The notes under the pieces were generated by a model. That model did not search any database and had not been told where the DNA came from. It saw only the letters and a list, made by a program, of their open reading frames with translations. This document shows, piece by piece, positions 8,121-18,000 of a stretch of 64,000 bases of DNA. This DNA is from Acidisoma sp. PAMC 29798. GTDB taxonomy: Bacteria; Pseudomonadota; Alphaproteobacteria; Acetobacterales; Acetobacteraceae. Position numbers and translations under genes: made by a program. Location of the stretch: contig NZ_CP126994.1 of assembly GCF_030252425.1 (NCBI RefSeq), forward strand, positions 1,488,001 to 1,552,000, in the 5' to 3' direction. Positions within the stretch are counted from its first letter, which is position 1, and each line of letters opens with the position of its first letter.

Positions 8121-9578
8121 ATGGGTCATGAGATCGTACGCCTCGGCGCCGTCACCAAGAGCTTCGGTGCGGTCAAGGCGCTGACAGGCGTCGATCTCAC
8201 GATCGTCGCGGGACAAGCATTGGGACTTGTCGGCCATAACGGGGCCGGCAAGTCCACGTTGATGCATGTGCTGACGGGCACCATCGCGCCCACCACCGGC
8301 ACGGTGGAAGGCGCGGGCGCGGACGGTGCCGACTACACCGTCATTGCCGCTAAAAGGCTTGGTCTGCGCTGCGTCTTTCAGGAATTGTCGCTCTGCCCTA
8401 ACCTGACGGTCGCCGAAAATACCCGCATCATGCATCCGCGCCTGCGTGGCTTCGGCTGGCGTCGCCGCGCTGGCGCGCTGATCGGCGCGCAGCTCGACGA
8501 GATGTTTCCCGGCCATGGCATTGCCCCCGGCACCGTCATCTCCGATCTGTCGATCGGTCGGCGCCAGATGGTGGAGATTGCGCGCGCCTTCACGGTCACC
8601 CAAGACCCGCTGCGCATGGTCATTCTGGACGAGCCGACGTCATCGCTCGATCCCAGCACGTCTCGCCAATTGCTGACCTTCATGCGGCGCTTTGTGGCAG
8701 GCGGCGGCAGCACGATTTTGATTTCGCATCTGCTGCGCGAAATCCTTGATTATTGTGACCGCACCGTGGTGATGCGGGATGGCACCGTGGTTGCGGATGA
8801 GCCGACGCCGAATTTTGATCGGGAGCGGCTGATCGTGACCATGGGCGGGGCGGCCGAGGGCCATGCGGCGGCGCCGGTGGCGCGCATTGACGCGGGGGAG
8901 CGCATATTGCGCGTGAGGTCCCGCCCGAAAGGTCAGGCCGGCGGCCTCGAACTCCGCGCCCATGCCGGGGAGATTATCGGCCTCGCCGGTCTCGCGGGGC
9001 ACGGACAGTCCGATCTGCTGGTCGATGTCTTCGACGCCGGCACATCCGCCGCTGGCCGCAGCGAAGTGCATGGCCCAGTGGCGCTGGTCGCCGGTGACCG
9101 GCAGACGGATGGGGTGTTTCCGCTGTGGTCGATTGCCGACAATATCACCATCCGCTCGCTGTCGACGCTGACGAAGGGCCTGCTTATTTCCCGCGAGCGG
9201 GTGGACGCGCTGGCGCAATCCTGGAAGCAGCGCATCGGCATCCGCACGCCCGACATGAACAACAACATTCTGTCGCTCTCGGGCGGCAATCAGCAGAAGG
9301 CGCTGTTTGCGCGCGCCCTGGGCTCGGATGCCGACATCATCCTGATGGACGACCCAATGCGTGGCGTCGATATCGGCACCAAGCTCGATGTCTATGCGCT
9401 GATCCGCGCCGAAGCGGAGAAGGGGCGAACCTTCTTGTGGTACACGACGGAAATGGACGAGCTGGAGCATTGCAGCACGGTCTTCGTCTTCCGCAATCAC
9501 CAGATCGTGGCCGAACTCGGCCGTGACGAACTCACGGAGGAACGCGTGATCCATTCTTCGTTCCAAGAGGTTGCATGA
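8121..9578 (+). CDS. Sugar ABC transporter, duplicated ATP-binding protein (RbsA type)
   Basis: 485 residues, two fused ABC cassettes. First half: Walker [10 protein letters not shown] near residue 38, the Q-loop FQELSL, the signature LSIGRRQM and Walker [13 protein letters not shown]. Second half: degenerate P-loop [11 protein letters not shown], as usual for RbsA-type proteins, then LSGGNQQK and [16 protein letters not shown]. In that last motif the catalytic Glu of Walker B is Asp, so ATP hydrolysis may depend mainly on the first site. It energises import through the two permeases that follow. Its stop overlaps the next start by four bases (ATGA). Confidence 0.9.
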   Translation: MGHEIVRLGAVTKSFGAVKALTGVDLTIVAGQALGLVGHNGAGKSTLMHVLTGTIAPTTGTVEGAGADGADYTVIAAKRLGLRCVFQELSLCPNLTVAENTRIMHPRLRGFGWRRRAGALIGAQLDEMFPGHGIAPGTVISDLSIGRRQMVEIARAFTVTQDPLRMVILDEPTSSLDPSTSRQLLTFMRRFVAGGGSTILISHLLREILDYCDRTVVMRDGTVVADEPTPNFDRERLIVTMGGAAEGHAAAPVARIDAGERILRVRSRPKGQAGGLELRAHAGEIIGLAGLAGHGQSDLLVDVFDAGTSAAGRSEVHGPVALVAGDRQTDGVFPLWSIADNITIRSLSTLTKGLLISRERVDALAQSWKQRIGIRTPDMNNNILSLSGGNQQKALFARALGSDADIILMDDPMRGVDIGTKLDVYALIRAEAEKGRTFLWYTTEMDELEHCSTVFVFRNHQIVAELGRDELTEERVIHSSFQEVA

Positions 9579-10579
9579 CGGTCGCCCCGCAGACGATGGA
9601 CGGGTCCGCGTCCAGGCGCACCCGAGGGATCAATATGCGCCGCCTGTTTCGGTCCGCGCTGCCGGCGATCTCTCTCTTGATCGTTCTTCTGGCGATCAAC
9701 GACTTCAATCCGCGTGCCATCAGCTATTTCGGCTTCAACCTGATGCTGAATCTCGCGGTGCCGGTGGCGCTGGCCACCATCGCGCAGCTTTGCGTCATCA
9801 CCGTCAGTGACCTCGATCTGTCGATCGGCGCCTATGTCGGCTTCATCGCTTGCGTGACGACGACATGGTTGCCCCAAAGCCCGCTCCTCGGCGGCGGCGT
9901 GATCCTGGGTTCGATCGCGTTATACGCGGCGCTCGGCGCGCTGGTTCAGTGGCGTCAACTGCCGTCCATCGTGGTCACGCTCGGCATGAGTTTCGTTTGG
10001 CTCGGTCTCGCTTTGTTGGTGCGGCCATCGCCGGGCGGTGAATCGCCGGCCTGGTTGCAGAGCTTCATGGGACTGCATGTGCCCTATGTGCCGTTCCCCA
10101 TTGTCGCCGCCGTCGTCATCGCGGCGGTGATGCACTTCGTGCTCATGAGAACCGCCTTCGGCGCCGTGCTGCGCGGCGCGGGCGGCAATCCGGCGGCGGT
10201 GGCGCGCGCCGGCTGGTCGCTGCTGCGCATCAAGGCCACGGCTTACGCGATGGCCGGCGTCTTCGGCAGCCTCGCCGGCATGTCCCTGGTCGGCGTCTCA
10301 ACCTCGGGCGACGCGAATATGGCCAACGGCTACACGCTGCTTTCCATCGCCGGGGCGATTCTGGGCGGCGCGGAGTTCATCGGCGGCCGCGTGTCGCCCA
10401 TCGGCGCGGTGATGGGCGCCTTGACCCTGCAACTTGCGGCGGTCGCGCTGAATTTCTTCCAATTGCCGCATTTGCTGCCGGGGTTTCGCATCCCGTCCGA
10501 ATGGCAGGTGGGGGCGCAGGGCCTGATCCTCATCCTCATCCTGGCGGTGCGCGCCCTCATCAATCGGAGTGACGCATGA
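9575..10579 (+). CDS. Sugar ABC transporter permease
   Basis: 334 residues, about nine hydrophobic helices, of the RbsC/BPD_transp_2 family. The signature region is [20 protein letters not shown] near residue 68 (the family's T-G-G-I-D-L-S-V-G element, here less canonical), followed later by [11 protein letters not shown] and the [17 protein letters not shown] loop that contacts the ATPase. An alternative start is the in-frame ATG at 9635. It overlaps the ATPase gene and the second permease by four bases each, which implies translational coupling. Confidence 0.88.
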   Translation: MTVAPQTMDGSASRRTRGINMRRLFRSALPAISLLIVLLAINDFNPRAISYFGFNLMLNLAVPVALATIAQLCVITVSDLDLSIGAYVGFIACVTTTWLPQSPLLGGGVILGSIALYAALGALVQWRQLPSIVVTLGMSFVWLGLALLVRPSPGGESPAWLQSFMGLHVPYVPFPIVAAVVIAAVMHFVLMRTAFGAVLRGAGGNPAAVARAGWSLLRIKATAYAMAGVFGSLAGMSLVGVSTSGDANMANGYTLLSIAGAILGGAEFIGGRVSPIGAVMGALTLQLAAVALNFFQLPHLLPGFRIPSEWQVGAQGLILILILAVRALINRSDA

Positions 10580-11520
10580 ACCTCATGGCGCTCCGTAACC
10601 GGCCCTGGATCTGGTCCTTCATGGGCGCGGCCGTGGTCTGGGCTCTGGCCGTCATCCTGGCCGGCGGCCATGGCGGCTGGTCGATTGTCACCACGGCCAT
10701 CGCCTTCTCGGCTTTCACGGTGCTGGTCGGCATCGGGCAGATGTTCGTCATCACGCTGGGGCCAGGGAACATCGACCTGTCGCTGCCCGCCAATATCGGC
10801 CTCGCCAGCGCCGTCGCCATGAAGATGATGGATGGGTCCGATCCGCGCATCGCCCTCGGTCTAGCGGGTGCGATCGGTGCGGGCCTCGCCATCGGCATCG
10901 TCAATTACCTGCTGATCCGGCTGCTGCGCATTCCTCCGTTGATCGCGACCCTGTCGTCGAGTTTCGTGATCCGCTCGATCGGAATCAATTACGGCAATGG
11001 CTTGCAGATCAAGCCGCCGCCAGCCTTCGCGCATTTTGCCTCCCTGCGACTGGGCGGCATTTCGGTGCTCGCAGTGCTCGTCCTGCTGTTCTCGGTCGTC
11101 GTTGGCATAACGCTGGCGCGCACCGTCTATGGCCGGTCGGTGCTGGCTGTCGGCCAGAATATGCGCGCGGCCCGGCTTGCCGGTATTTCCGTTAGTCGCG
11201 TGCGCTTCGTGACTTACGCGCTGTGCGGCGCCTTGGGCGGCTTGTGTGGCGCCTTGCTGGCCGGGTTCACGGGCGGATCGTCGCTGGATGTCGGTGCCGA
11301 ATATCTGCTGACGTCGATCGCGGTGGTGGTGATCGGCGGCACCTCGGTCGCAGGTGGCATGGCCAATGTGCCCGGTCTCTGGGGGGCTGCGCTGATGCTG
11401 TTCCTGATTGCGACGCTGTTGAACTCGTCCGGCCTGGGCATCGGGGTTCGAGACCTGATGACAGGCGTCATCATCATCGCAGTGATTACCCTAGCCGGCG
11501 GACGCCGGCAGACGCGATAG
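10576..11520 (+). CDS. Sugar ABC transporter permease (second subunit)
   Basis: 314 residues, RbsC/BPD_transp_2 family, distinct from the preceding permease, so the importer probably uses a permease heterodimer. Visible motifs are GIGQMFVITLGPGNIDLSLP near residue 50 (in place of T-G-G-I-D-L-S), GQNMRAARLAGISV and VVIGGTSVAGGMANV. It ends the transporter operon; a palindromic repeat element lies immediately downstream, between it and the convergent DerI-like gene. Confidence 0.88.
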   Translation: MNLMALRNRPWIWSFMGAAVVWALAVILAGGHGGWSIVTTAIAFSAFTVLVGIGQMFVITLGPGNIDLSLPANIGLASAVAMKMMDGSDPRIALGLAGAIGAGLAIGIVNYLLIRLLRIPPLIATLSSSFVIRSIGINYGNGLQIKPPPAFAHFASLRLGGISVLAVLVLLFSVVVGITLARTVYGRSVLAVGQNMRAARLAGISVSRVRFVTYALCGALGGLCGALLAGFTGGSSLDVGAEYLLTSIAVVVIGGTSVAGGMANVPGLWGAALMLFLIATLLNSSGLGIGVRDLMTGVIIIAVITLAGGRRQTR

Positions 11521-11533
11521 CGGGTCGCTTCAC

Positions 11534-11602
11534 GGCGGATGACGCTGCGCTCATCCGCCCTACACCACGGTCCGTAGGGTGGATGAGCGCAGCGTGTTCC
11601 AC
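11534..11602. repeat. Palindromic dispersed repeat, copy 1 (two 30-bp arms)
   Basis: The left arm at 11534-11563 (GGCGGATGACGCTGCGCTCA... ending CCGCCCTAC) is the imperfect reverse complement of the right arm at 11573-11602 (GTAGGGTGGATGAGCGCAGC... ending TTCCACC). It fills the gap between convergent genes and abuts the stop codon of the DerI-like gene, so it may act as a transcript end in both directions. Related copies are at 14929, 31973, 39100 and 46703. Confidence 0.85.
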
Positions 11603-12067
11603 CTAATCCCGCAACTTCGCGTATTTCGCGTCGAGCGCCTTGATGCCCTCGACATTCACCACGGACGATCCCTGCGGATCGAAATGCGATTCCAGGAACT
11701 TGTCGACGATCGCCTTGGCGAGTTCCGGCCCGATCACCCGCGCGCCCATGGTAATGATATGGGCGTCGTTACTTTTTGCGGCGCGTTCGGCGGAATAGGT
11801 ATCGTGCGTATGCGCCGCACGAATGCCCGGAATCTTGTTCGCCGAGATGCAAACGCCAATGCCGGTGCCGCAGCATAGAATGCCACGATCGTAATGGCCC
11901 TCCAGAATGGCACTCGCGATGCGCTCGGCGAGCGACGCGTAAAGCTCGGTTCCGCCGGGCACGGCGCGGCCGAGATCGACCACCTCATGCGCGCCACCGG
12001 ACAGGTGGCGGAAAATGACATCCGACAGCGGCAAGCCGGCGCTGTCTCCACCCACGACGATTCTCAT
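11603..12067 (-). CDS. derI: RpiB/LacAB-type tetrulose-4-phosphate isomerase (DerI/EryI type)
   Basis: 154 residues of the RpiB sugar-phosphate isomerase fold. It opens [11 protein letters not shown], with D-S-A-G instead of the D-H-A-G of ribose-5-phosphate isomerase B; this matches the erythritol-pathway isomerases EryI/DerI. The active-site loop [15 protein letters not shown] and the [16 protein letters not shown] segment are intact. In those pathways the enzyme makes D-erythrose 4-phosphate from D-erythrulose 4-phosphate, feeding the pentose phosphate pathway. The start overlaps the stop of the upstream LerI-like gene (ATGA), so the pair is translationally coupled. The pathway assignment is family knowledge; activity is not shown. 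Confidence 0.8.
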   Translation of the reverse strand: MRIVVGGDSAGLPLSDVIFRHLSGGAHEVVDLGRAVPGGTELYASLAERIASAILEGHYDRGILCCGTGIGVCISANKIPGIRAAHTHDTYSAERAAKSNDAHIITMGARVIGPELAKAIVDKFLESHFDPQGSSVVNVEGIKALDAKYAKLRD

Positions 12068-12855
12068 GATGCGTCCTCTCCCATTGCGTTCGCGACAATA
12101 GCCACGATCTCGGCCAAGCCCTCGGCGGTCCATGCATAGCGGCCAACGAAAAGCCCATCCACCTCAGTGATCGCAGCGAGGGCAGGGGCATTCGCGGCCG
12201 TGACAGAGCCGCCATACAACAGGCGCGTCATCGATGCCGGTCCCGCGCCGAAATGCTGCGCGAGCGTTGCGCGCAAATCCGTCAGGCGGTCGGATACATA
12301 GTCGGGGTCGGCCGCCGCCGTGGCACCAATGGCCCAGCGCGGCTCATAGGCGAGCACGAGGGCGGGCAGGGCGTCGGCCGGCTGGTCGGCCATCGCCGTC
12401 ATGACCTGATCGAGGATGACGGCATCGGCCCGCCCGGCATGCTTGTCCTCTCCGGTCTCGCCGATGCACAGGATGGGCGTCAGCCCATGCCTTAGGGCGG
12501 CATTCACCTTCAGGCGCACGGCGGCATAGGTTTCGCCGAAATGCTCCAGCCGCTCGGAATGGGCGAGCGCCACATAGCGGCAGCCGGCTTCGACCAGCAT
12601 CGGGGCCGAAATCTCCCCGGTCCAAGCGCCGCGATCGTCCCAATGGACGTTCTGCGCACCGATGGCGATATCCGCGCCATCTGCGGCGGCCGCGGCCGCC
12701 GCGAGGGCCGTGAAGGGCGGCAGCACGAAGACATCCACATCGGGATGCGGGATCTGCGCCATCAGGCTGCGCAGGGCATCGATATAGGCCACGGCCTCGG
12801 CAATGCCGTGGTTCATCTTCCAGCCGGTGCCGACCAGCTTGCGGCGCAGTATCAT
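12064..12855 (-). CDS. lerI: Triosephosphate-isomerase-like tetrulose phosphate isomerase (LerI/EryH type)
   Basis: 263 residues, TIM barrel of the triosephosphate isomerase family with all catalytic residues: Lys in GTGWKMN (about residue 13), His in [13 protein letters not shown], Glu in [10 protein letters not shown], and the phosphate loop [20 protein letters not shown] in place of NWKMN and AHSERLEHF in place of GHSERR are features of the second-type TpiA found beside RpiB in erythritol loci (EryH/LerI), which interconverts L- and D-erythrulose phosphates. Pairing with the DerI-like gene supports that over glycolytic TIM. It is divergent from the EamA gene, with 92 bases between them for promoters. 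Confidence 0.8.
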   Translation of the reverse strand: MILRRKLVGTGWKMNHGIAEAVAYIDALRSLMAQIPHPDVDVFVLPPFTALAAAAAAADGADIAIGAQNVHWDDRGAWTGEISAPMLVEAGCRYVALAHSERLEHFGETYAAVRLKVNAALRHGLTPILCIGETGEDKHAGRADAVILDQVMTAMADQPADALPALVLAYEPRWAIGATAAADPDYVSDRLTDLRATLAQHFGAGPASMTRLLYGGSVTAANAPALAAITEVDGLFVGRYAWTAEGLAEIVAIVANAMGEDAS

Positions 12856-12947
12856 GGCGACCCTATCATTCGAGCGGTGTCAGACGCGATGCGGGAACGC
12901 GCCGCGACGGTATATCCGGGCGCGGCGCAGCGGGGTAGAGCGGCGCC

Positions 12948-13877
12948 ATGGACAAAGCAGTGACGGCGGGTGTGCGAAGCTCGGTCGGGCGGGGCGTGGT
13001 GATCGCCTTTCTGGCCTATGCGACCTATGCCTGGAGCGATGCCTCGGTGCGGTTGCTGCGCGGCTCCATCCCACCCTTCGAGCTGGTCTTCTTCGGATCG
13101 GTTTTGGGCCTGCTGGCCATTCCCATGGTCCGCAAACCGACCGAACGATGGCGCGACCTGTGGCATTGCAACCATCGTGGCCTCTGGTGCCTGCGCGCTT
13201 TGGCGGCGGTCGCGGGCGCCTTGTTCTCGGTCATCGCCTTCACCCGCCTGCCGATGGCCGAAGCCTTCGCGCTCATCTTCCTGCTGCCATCCTTCGTGAC
13301 CATCCTGTCGGTCATCTTCTTGAAGGAGCGGGTGGGCTGGCGGCGGTGGTCCGCCGTCATCGCCGGCTTCGTCGGCGTGCTGATCGTGTTGAGGCCGGGC
13401 CTGCATCCGCTGGGCATCGGCCATCTCGCCGCCATCGGCAGCGGCCTCGCCGGTGCCGTCACCATCATCGTGCTGCGCAAGCTGGGTCCGACCGAGACGC
13501 GCATCTCGCTCTATGGCGCCGGGCTGCTCGGGCCGCTGGTGGCGAGCTTCGTGCTCATGCTGCCCCATTTCGTGGTGCCGGAGGGGCGGGAATGGGCGTT
13601 GATTCTGGCCTACGGGCTGCTCGGTGGGATCGGGAACGTGTTTCTGATGTTGGCCTCGGGCCTGGCGCCGGCAAGCCTGGTGGCACCGCCGCAATATAGC
13701 CAAATGCTCTGGGCGATCGCCCTGGGCTATCTGGTGTTCCACGACCACCTCGATCTGCTGATGTTCGTGGGTGCCGCTGTGATTATCGGCGCCGGGCTGT
13801 TCACGTTGTCGCGTGAGCGGGTGCGCAAGCCGCGTTGGTGGAGCCGCACCCCGCCCATCCATCCGCAATCCTTGTAA
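12948..13877 (+). CDS. EamA family (DMT superfamily) transporter
   Basis: 309 residues with about ten hydrophobic helices in two EamA repeats. The first repeat has AFTRLPMAEAFALIFLLPSF near residue 100 and FLKERVGWRRW at its end; the second has ASLVAPPQYSQMLWAIALGY. These are inner-membrane drug/metabolite exporters or importers of broad range; the substrate cannot be read from sequence. GAGCGG upstream serves the ATG. The Gfo/Idh/MocA gene follows after 33 bases on the same strand, and the tetrose isomerase genes are divergent. Confidence 0.85.
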   Translation: MDKAVTAGVRSSVGRGVVIAFLAYATYAWSDASVRLLRGSIPPFELVFFGSVLGLLAIPMVRKPTERWRDLWHCNHRGLWCLRALAAVAGALFSVIAFTRLPMAEAFALIFLLPSFVTILSVIFLKERVGWRRWSAVIAGFVGVLIVLRPGLHPLGIGHLAAIGSGLAGAVTIIVLRKLGPTETRISLYGAGLLGPLVASFVLMLPHFVVPEGREWALILAYGLLGGIGNVFLMLASGLAPASLVAPPQYSQMLWAIALGYLVFHDHLDLLMFVGAAVIIGAGLFTLSRERVRKPRWWSRTPPIHPQSL

Positions 13878-13910
13878 CGTCATCTACGAATCGGACGGGG
13901 AGGAAAAATC

Positions 13911-14915
13911 ATGACGAAGACTGTGAATTGGGGCGTGCTGAGCACGGCCCTCATCGGGCGCGAGAAGGTCATTCCCGCGATGCAGAAGGGCACGGTCAGT
14001 CGTGTCACGGCCATCGCCTCCCGCGATCTCGCAACGGCGCAGCGCACCGCCGGGGCCCTGGGCATCCCGAAAGCCTATGGCAGTTACGAGGAACTGCTCG
14101 CCGATCCAGATATCCAGGCGATCTATAATCCGCTGCCGAACCACTTGCATGTGCCATGGACCATCAAGGCCCTGGAAGCCGGCAAGCACGTGCTGTGCGA
14201 AAAGCCCATCGCCCTGGATACGGCGGAAGCCCGCACCCTGCTGGCGGCGCGGGACCGTTCGGGCCTGATCGTCGCCGAGGCCTTCATGGTCCGCTACACG
14301 CCATGGTGGCAGCGCGTCCGCGCCCTGGTGCGGGAAGGCCGACTGGGCGAGGTTCATGCCATCCAGACCGCCTTCACCTATTTTCTCGATGACCCCACCA
14401 ATATCCGTAACATGGCGGGCATCGGCGGCGGCGGTTTGATGGATATCGGCTGCTACGCCATCGCGACCGCCCGCTACATCTATGGCGCCGAGCCGCTCAA
14501 GGTCTCGGGCCTGATCGACCGCGACCCCACCATGGGCACGGACCGGCTGACCAGCGCCGTGATGCAATTCCCGACCGGCCATTTGACCTTCACCTGCTCG
14601 ACGCAATTGGCGCCGCATCAGCGCGTGACCGTGATGGGCACCAAGGCACGGGTGGAGGTGATGATCCCCTTCAACGCCCCGCCGGACGCGCCCTGCCGTA
14701 TCGTCATCGATGACGGCGAAGCCCTGGACGGATCGGGCGCAGTCGCGGAAACCTTCGCGGTGGCGGACCAATACACCCTTCAGGGCGACGCGGTGTCGCG
14801 CGCCATTCTGGGGGAGTTTCCGCTGGAGTTTCCGCTGGAGGATGCGGCCGCCAATATGCGGGTGATCGACGCCGTATTCCGGTCGGCGGAAAGCGGCGCC
14901 TGGGAAACACCCTGA
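13911..14915 (+). CDS. Gfo/Idh/MocA family NAD(P)-dependent oxidoreductase
   Basis: 334 residues. The N-terminal Rossmann domain starts NWGVLSTALIGREKVIPAM, with a loosened Gly motif. It continues through IASRDLATAQRTAGALGI to IYNPLPNHLHVPW and the family marker LCEKPIAL, whose Lys-Pro lies near residue 94. The C-terminal alpha/beta domain carries GGGLMDIGCYAI, with the His/Tyr region expected to bind the sugar. Such enzymes oxidise or reduce sugars and polyols at one carbon, so it could act in the neighbouring carbohydrate pathway. GGGGAGGA lies upstream. The repeat FPLEFPLE near the C-terminus comes from a small in-frame duplication (GAGTTTCCGCTG twice). Confidence 0.88.
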   Translation: MTKTVNWGVLSTALIGREKVIPAMQKGTVSRVTAIASRDLATAQRTAGALGIPKAYGSYEELLADPDIQAIYNPLPNHLHVPWTIKALEAGKHVLCEKPIALDTAEARTLLAARDRSGLIVAEAFMVRYTPWWQRVRALVREGRLGEVHAIQTAFTYFLDDPTNIRNMAGIGGGGLMDIGCYAIATARYIYGAEPLKVSGLIDRDPTMGTDRLTSAVMQFPTGHLTFTCSTQLAPHQRVTVMGTKARVEVMIPFNAPPDAPCRIVIDDGEALDGSGAVAETFAVADQYTLQGDAVSRAILGEFPLEFPLEDAAANMRVIDAVFRSAESGAWETP

Positions 14916-14928
14916 GGGAAGCTCGGCT

Positions 14929-15000
14929 GGCGGAATAGGCTGGGCTTTTCCGCCCTACACTCCCGGCGTCGTAGGGCGGAAAAGCGCAGCCTATTCCGCC
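14929..15000. repeat. Palindromic dispersed repeat, copy 2 (near-perfect)
   Basis: The left arm at 14929-14958 (GGCGGAATAGGC, then a stretch ending TTCCGCCCTAC) and the right arm at 14971-15000 (GTAGGGCGGAAAAGCGCAGC, then CTATTCCGCC) are reverse complements at 29 of 30 positions, around a 12-base centre. It stands between the oxidoreductase gene and the alpha-2-macroglobulin gene and is the best-preserved copy of the family. Confidence 0.9.
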
Positions 15001-15095
15001 GAACTTGGGAGTGAAGACGATTAAGTCGCTTCAGTTGGGGGGACAGAGTTTTCGCCGTAGGGTAGAGTGCTGCCAAAATCGGGCAGGGAAACACC

Positions 15096-18000
15096 ATGAA
15101 GCGCTTTGCTATTCTAACGGCCTTCGCCGTGTCTCTGCTCGTCGGTCCCCTCAGCCTGCCTGCACGCGCACAAGATGACGGACCGGAGATCGATCTCCCC
15201 GGCTTGCAATCGGACGCCGATGCCTATGCCGCCGCGCTGCGGCTGCCCTTTCCCGCCGGCGCCTCGGATGAACAGAAGCAAAAGGCGGCGGATGCCGTCG
15301 CGGCAGCCGTGGCCACAGGCAACGCGACGGCCGAAGTAGCGGCGATGCAGCGCGCCATCGGCGCGCTGGGTGGCGACGCAACCTGGAACGCCTGGCTCGC
15401 CTTGGCCTCCGCTGAAATGGCCTTGGTGCCGCCCAATGCCGTGCACGGCCTGCAAGCGGCGTGGACGGCCTTCCAGCACATCGACGAGAGCAGCGATACG
15501 GCGGCGCAGGATCAAGTCTCCGCGCTGCGGGTCATGGATAAGGCGTTGGCCGCCCTCAATAAGCCGGTGCCGGAGGTCGAGGTGCTGCGGGCCATTGCCC
15601 GCCGTCTGCCCGGCGATCATGCGGCCCAACAGGCGGCGCTTGAGGGCTTGCAGCGGACCGGCCTGATCTATCGCAGCCTGTCGACGGACGCCGAGGCCTT
15701 TCCCGCCCGCGCCTGCATCGGTTTCCTGGGCAATCCCAGCAGCGCGCCGAGCTTTCATGCCGGCGATTGGGTGACGCTCGACCCGGCCCTGAAGGACGCG
15801 GCGGTCACCCTCGAGTCGGGCAAGATCTGCGTGACGGGCCTCCCGGCCGGCGCGACCACGACCGTGACGTTGCTGCACGGCATGCCGGGCGATGACGGCA
15901 CGTCCCTGCATCAGGATCTGGTCCTGCCCGTGGCGATGCCCGATCGCCAGCCGCGCATGGTGTTTGATGGCGCGCGCTACCTGCAACCCCGTAACGGTGC
16001 AGCGACCGTCGCGCTCGATGTCGTCAATTTGTCGGCCGTGAAGCTGACGCTCGTGAAGATCGCAGAGCGGAACTTGCTGCATGTCATGCAGACCTATCCC
16101 CCCGGCAATAACGACCTTGGTTCGGACGCAGCGACGGACCTCGCGCAGAATCAGGGCAAGGTCATCTGGACCGGCAGCGCGCCCGTATCGGGCTATACGC
16201 GCAATGAGCTCGATCACGTCGTGCTGCCCTTGCCGCCGACGCTGAAGGACCCGGGACTCTATGCCCTGCTCGCTTCGCCGGGGGACGGCACGCCCTTCGC
16301 GGATGGCTCGGCGCCCGGCGCCGTGCAGCTTATCCTGCGCACCGATCTCGCTCCCACCGTCTGGCACGGGGCGGAGGGCGACACGATCCAAATCCGCTCA
16401 TATGCCAGCGGCCTGCCGGTGGCGGGTGCGGCGATCGACCTCGTTGCCACGGATAATGAGATTCTTGACCAGGCGACGACCGACCAGGATGGCATCGCCC
16501 ATATCGCCCAGCCGCTGCTCGCGGGTCAGAACGGCCAGGCCCCGGCCGCGCTGCATATTCGCGGCGCGGATGGGGATTTCACGCGGCTCGATCTGACGGC
16601 GCCCGACTTCGATCTGTCCGATCGTGGCGTGTCCGGCACGGCGCAGCCTGGCCCGGTCGATCCCTTCATCTGGCTCGACCGTGGCATCTATCGCCCGGGC
16701 GAGACCGTGCAGGTGATGGCGCTGCTCCGCGATGAAGCCGGCCAGCCCACCGATTTGCCGCTGCATCTGATCGTGACGCGGCCGGATGGCCGGGTGTTTC
16801 AGGATACCGTGCCGCCTCGCGCGGCGGGCCAATCGATCCATGCCGCCGTCACGCTATCCTCCGGCGCGCAATTCGGCACTTGGACGGTGTCGCTGCAAAC
16901 CGACCCCAAGTCCTCGGCCATCGCCAGCCAAACCTTCCAGGTCGATGCCTTCGTGCCGCCGCGTCTGGCGGTGGAATTTGCCGGCGCACCCGCCATTCTC
17001 GAACCCGGCCGCAGCACTGATCTGCCGGTTTCCGTACGCTTCCTGTATGGCGCGCCGGGTGCGGATCTGTCCGGCAGCGGCACCGTCACGCTGTCGTTGA
17101 ACCCGACGCCTTTCGCCGATTTCTCGACCTACCGCTTCGGCGTGTCGGATGAGGTTTTCGCGCCCAAGCAGAGCCAGGTCGATCTGGCGGCGACCGATGA
17201 CCAGGGCAAGACGGTGCTGCCGATCGATCTGTCGGCGGTGCCGGATTCCACGGGTGCTGTCACCGCCACGATCGCGGTGACGGTGAACGACCCCGCCGGC
17301 CGCAGCGTCGGCGCCAGCACCACCATTCCGGTACGGCCTGTGGCGCCGCTTATCGGCATCGCCGAAGACTTTGCCGATGACACCGTGGATGCCAGTGCCA
17401 AGGCCGGCTTCCACTTTGTCGCCATCGGGCCGGACGGAAAGCGCGTGGCGATGCCCGTGCAGATCCGCCTCGTGCGGCAGGAGCCGGATTGGCGCCTGTC
17501 GGTTCAAAACGGCCAAGCGCGGTATGAGACGGTGTGGCGCGATGAACCGGTCGATAGCCAGACCGTCACGCTGCCCGCCACAGGCGCACCCTTCGCCTAT
17601 GGTCGCACGCTGCCCTTCGGGCGCTACCGGATGCAGGTATTGCAGGCCTCCGGTGGCCTCGCTGCCAGCTCCGTCATCTTCTATTCGGGCTGGGCAGTCG
17701 GCGATAACCCCGATGTGCCGGCCCGCGTGTCCGTGCGCGTCGATCACAAGACCTATCAACCCGGCGACACCGCGACAGTGCATGTCGAGGCGCCTTTCGC
17801 GGGTCCCGCGACGGTGCTGGTGATGACAGACCGGATCAAGCGTATCCTCGATCTTCCAGCGGCGGGCACGAGCTTTGACGTGCGCATACCGGTGACGGCC
17901 GATTGGGGACCCGGCGCCTATATCGGCGTGCATGTCTTCCAGCCCGGCGGAAGTGACGGCAAAACGGCGCCGACACGTGCCATCGGCCTGACCTGGGTGG

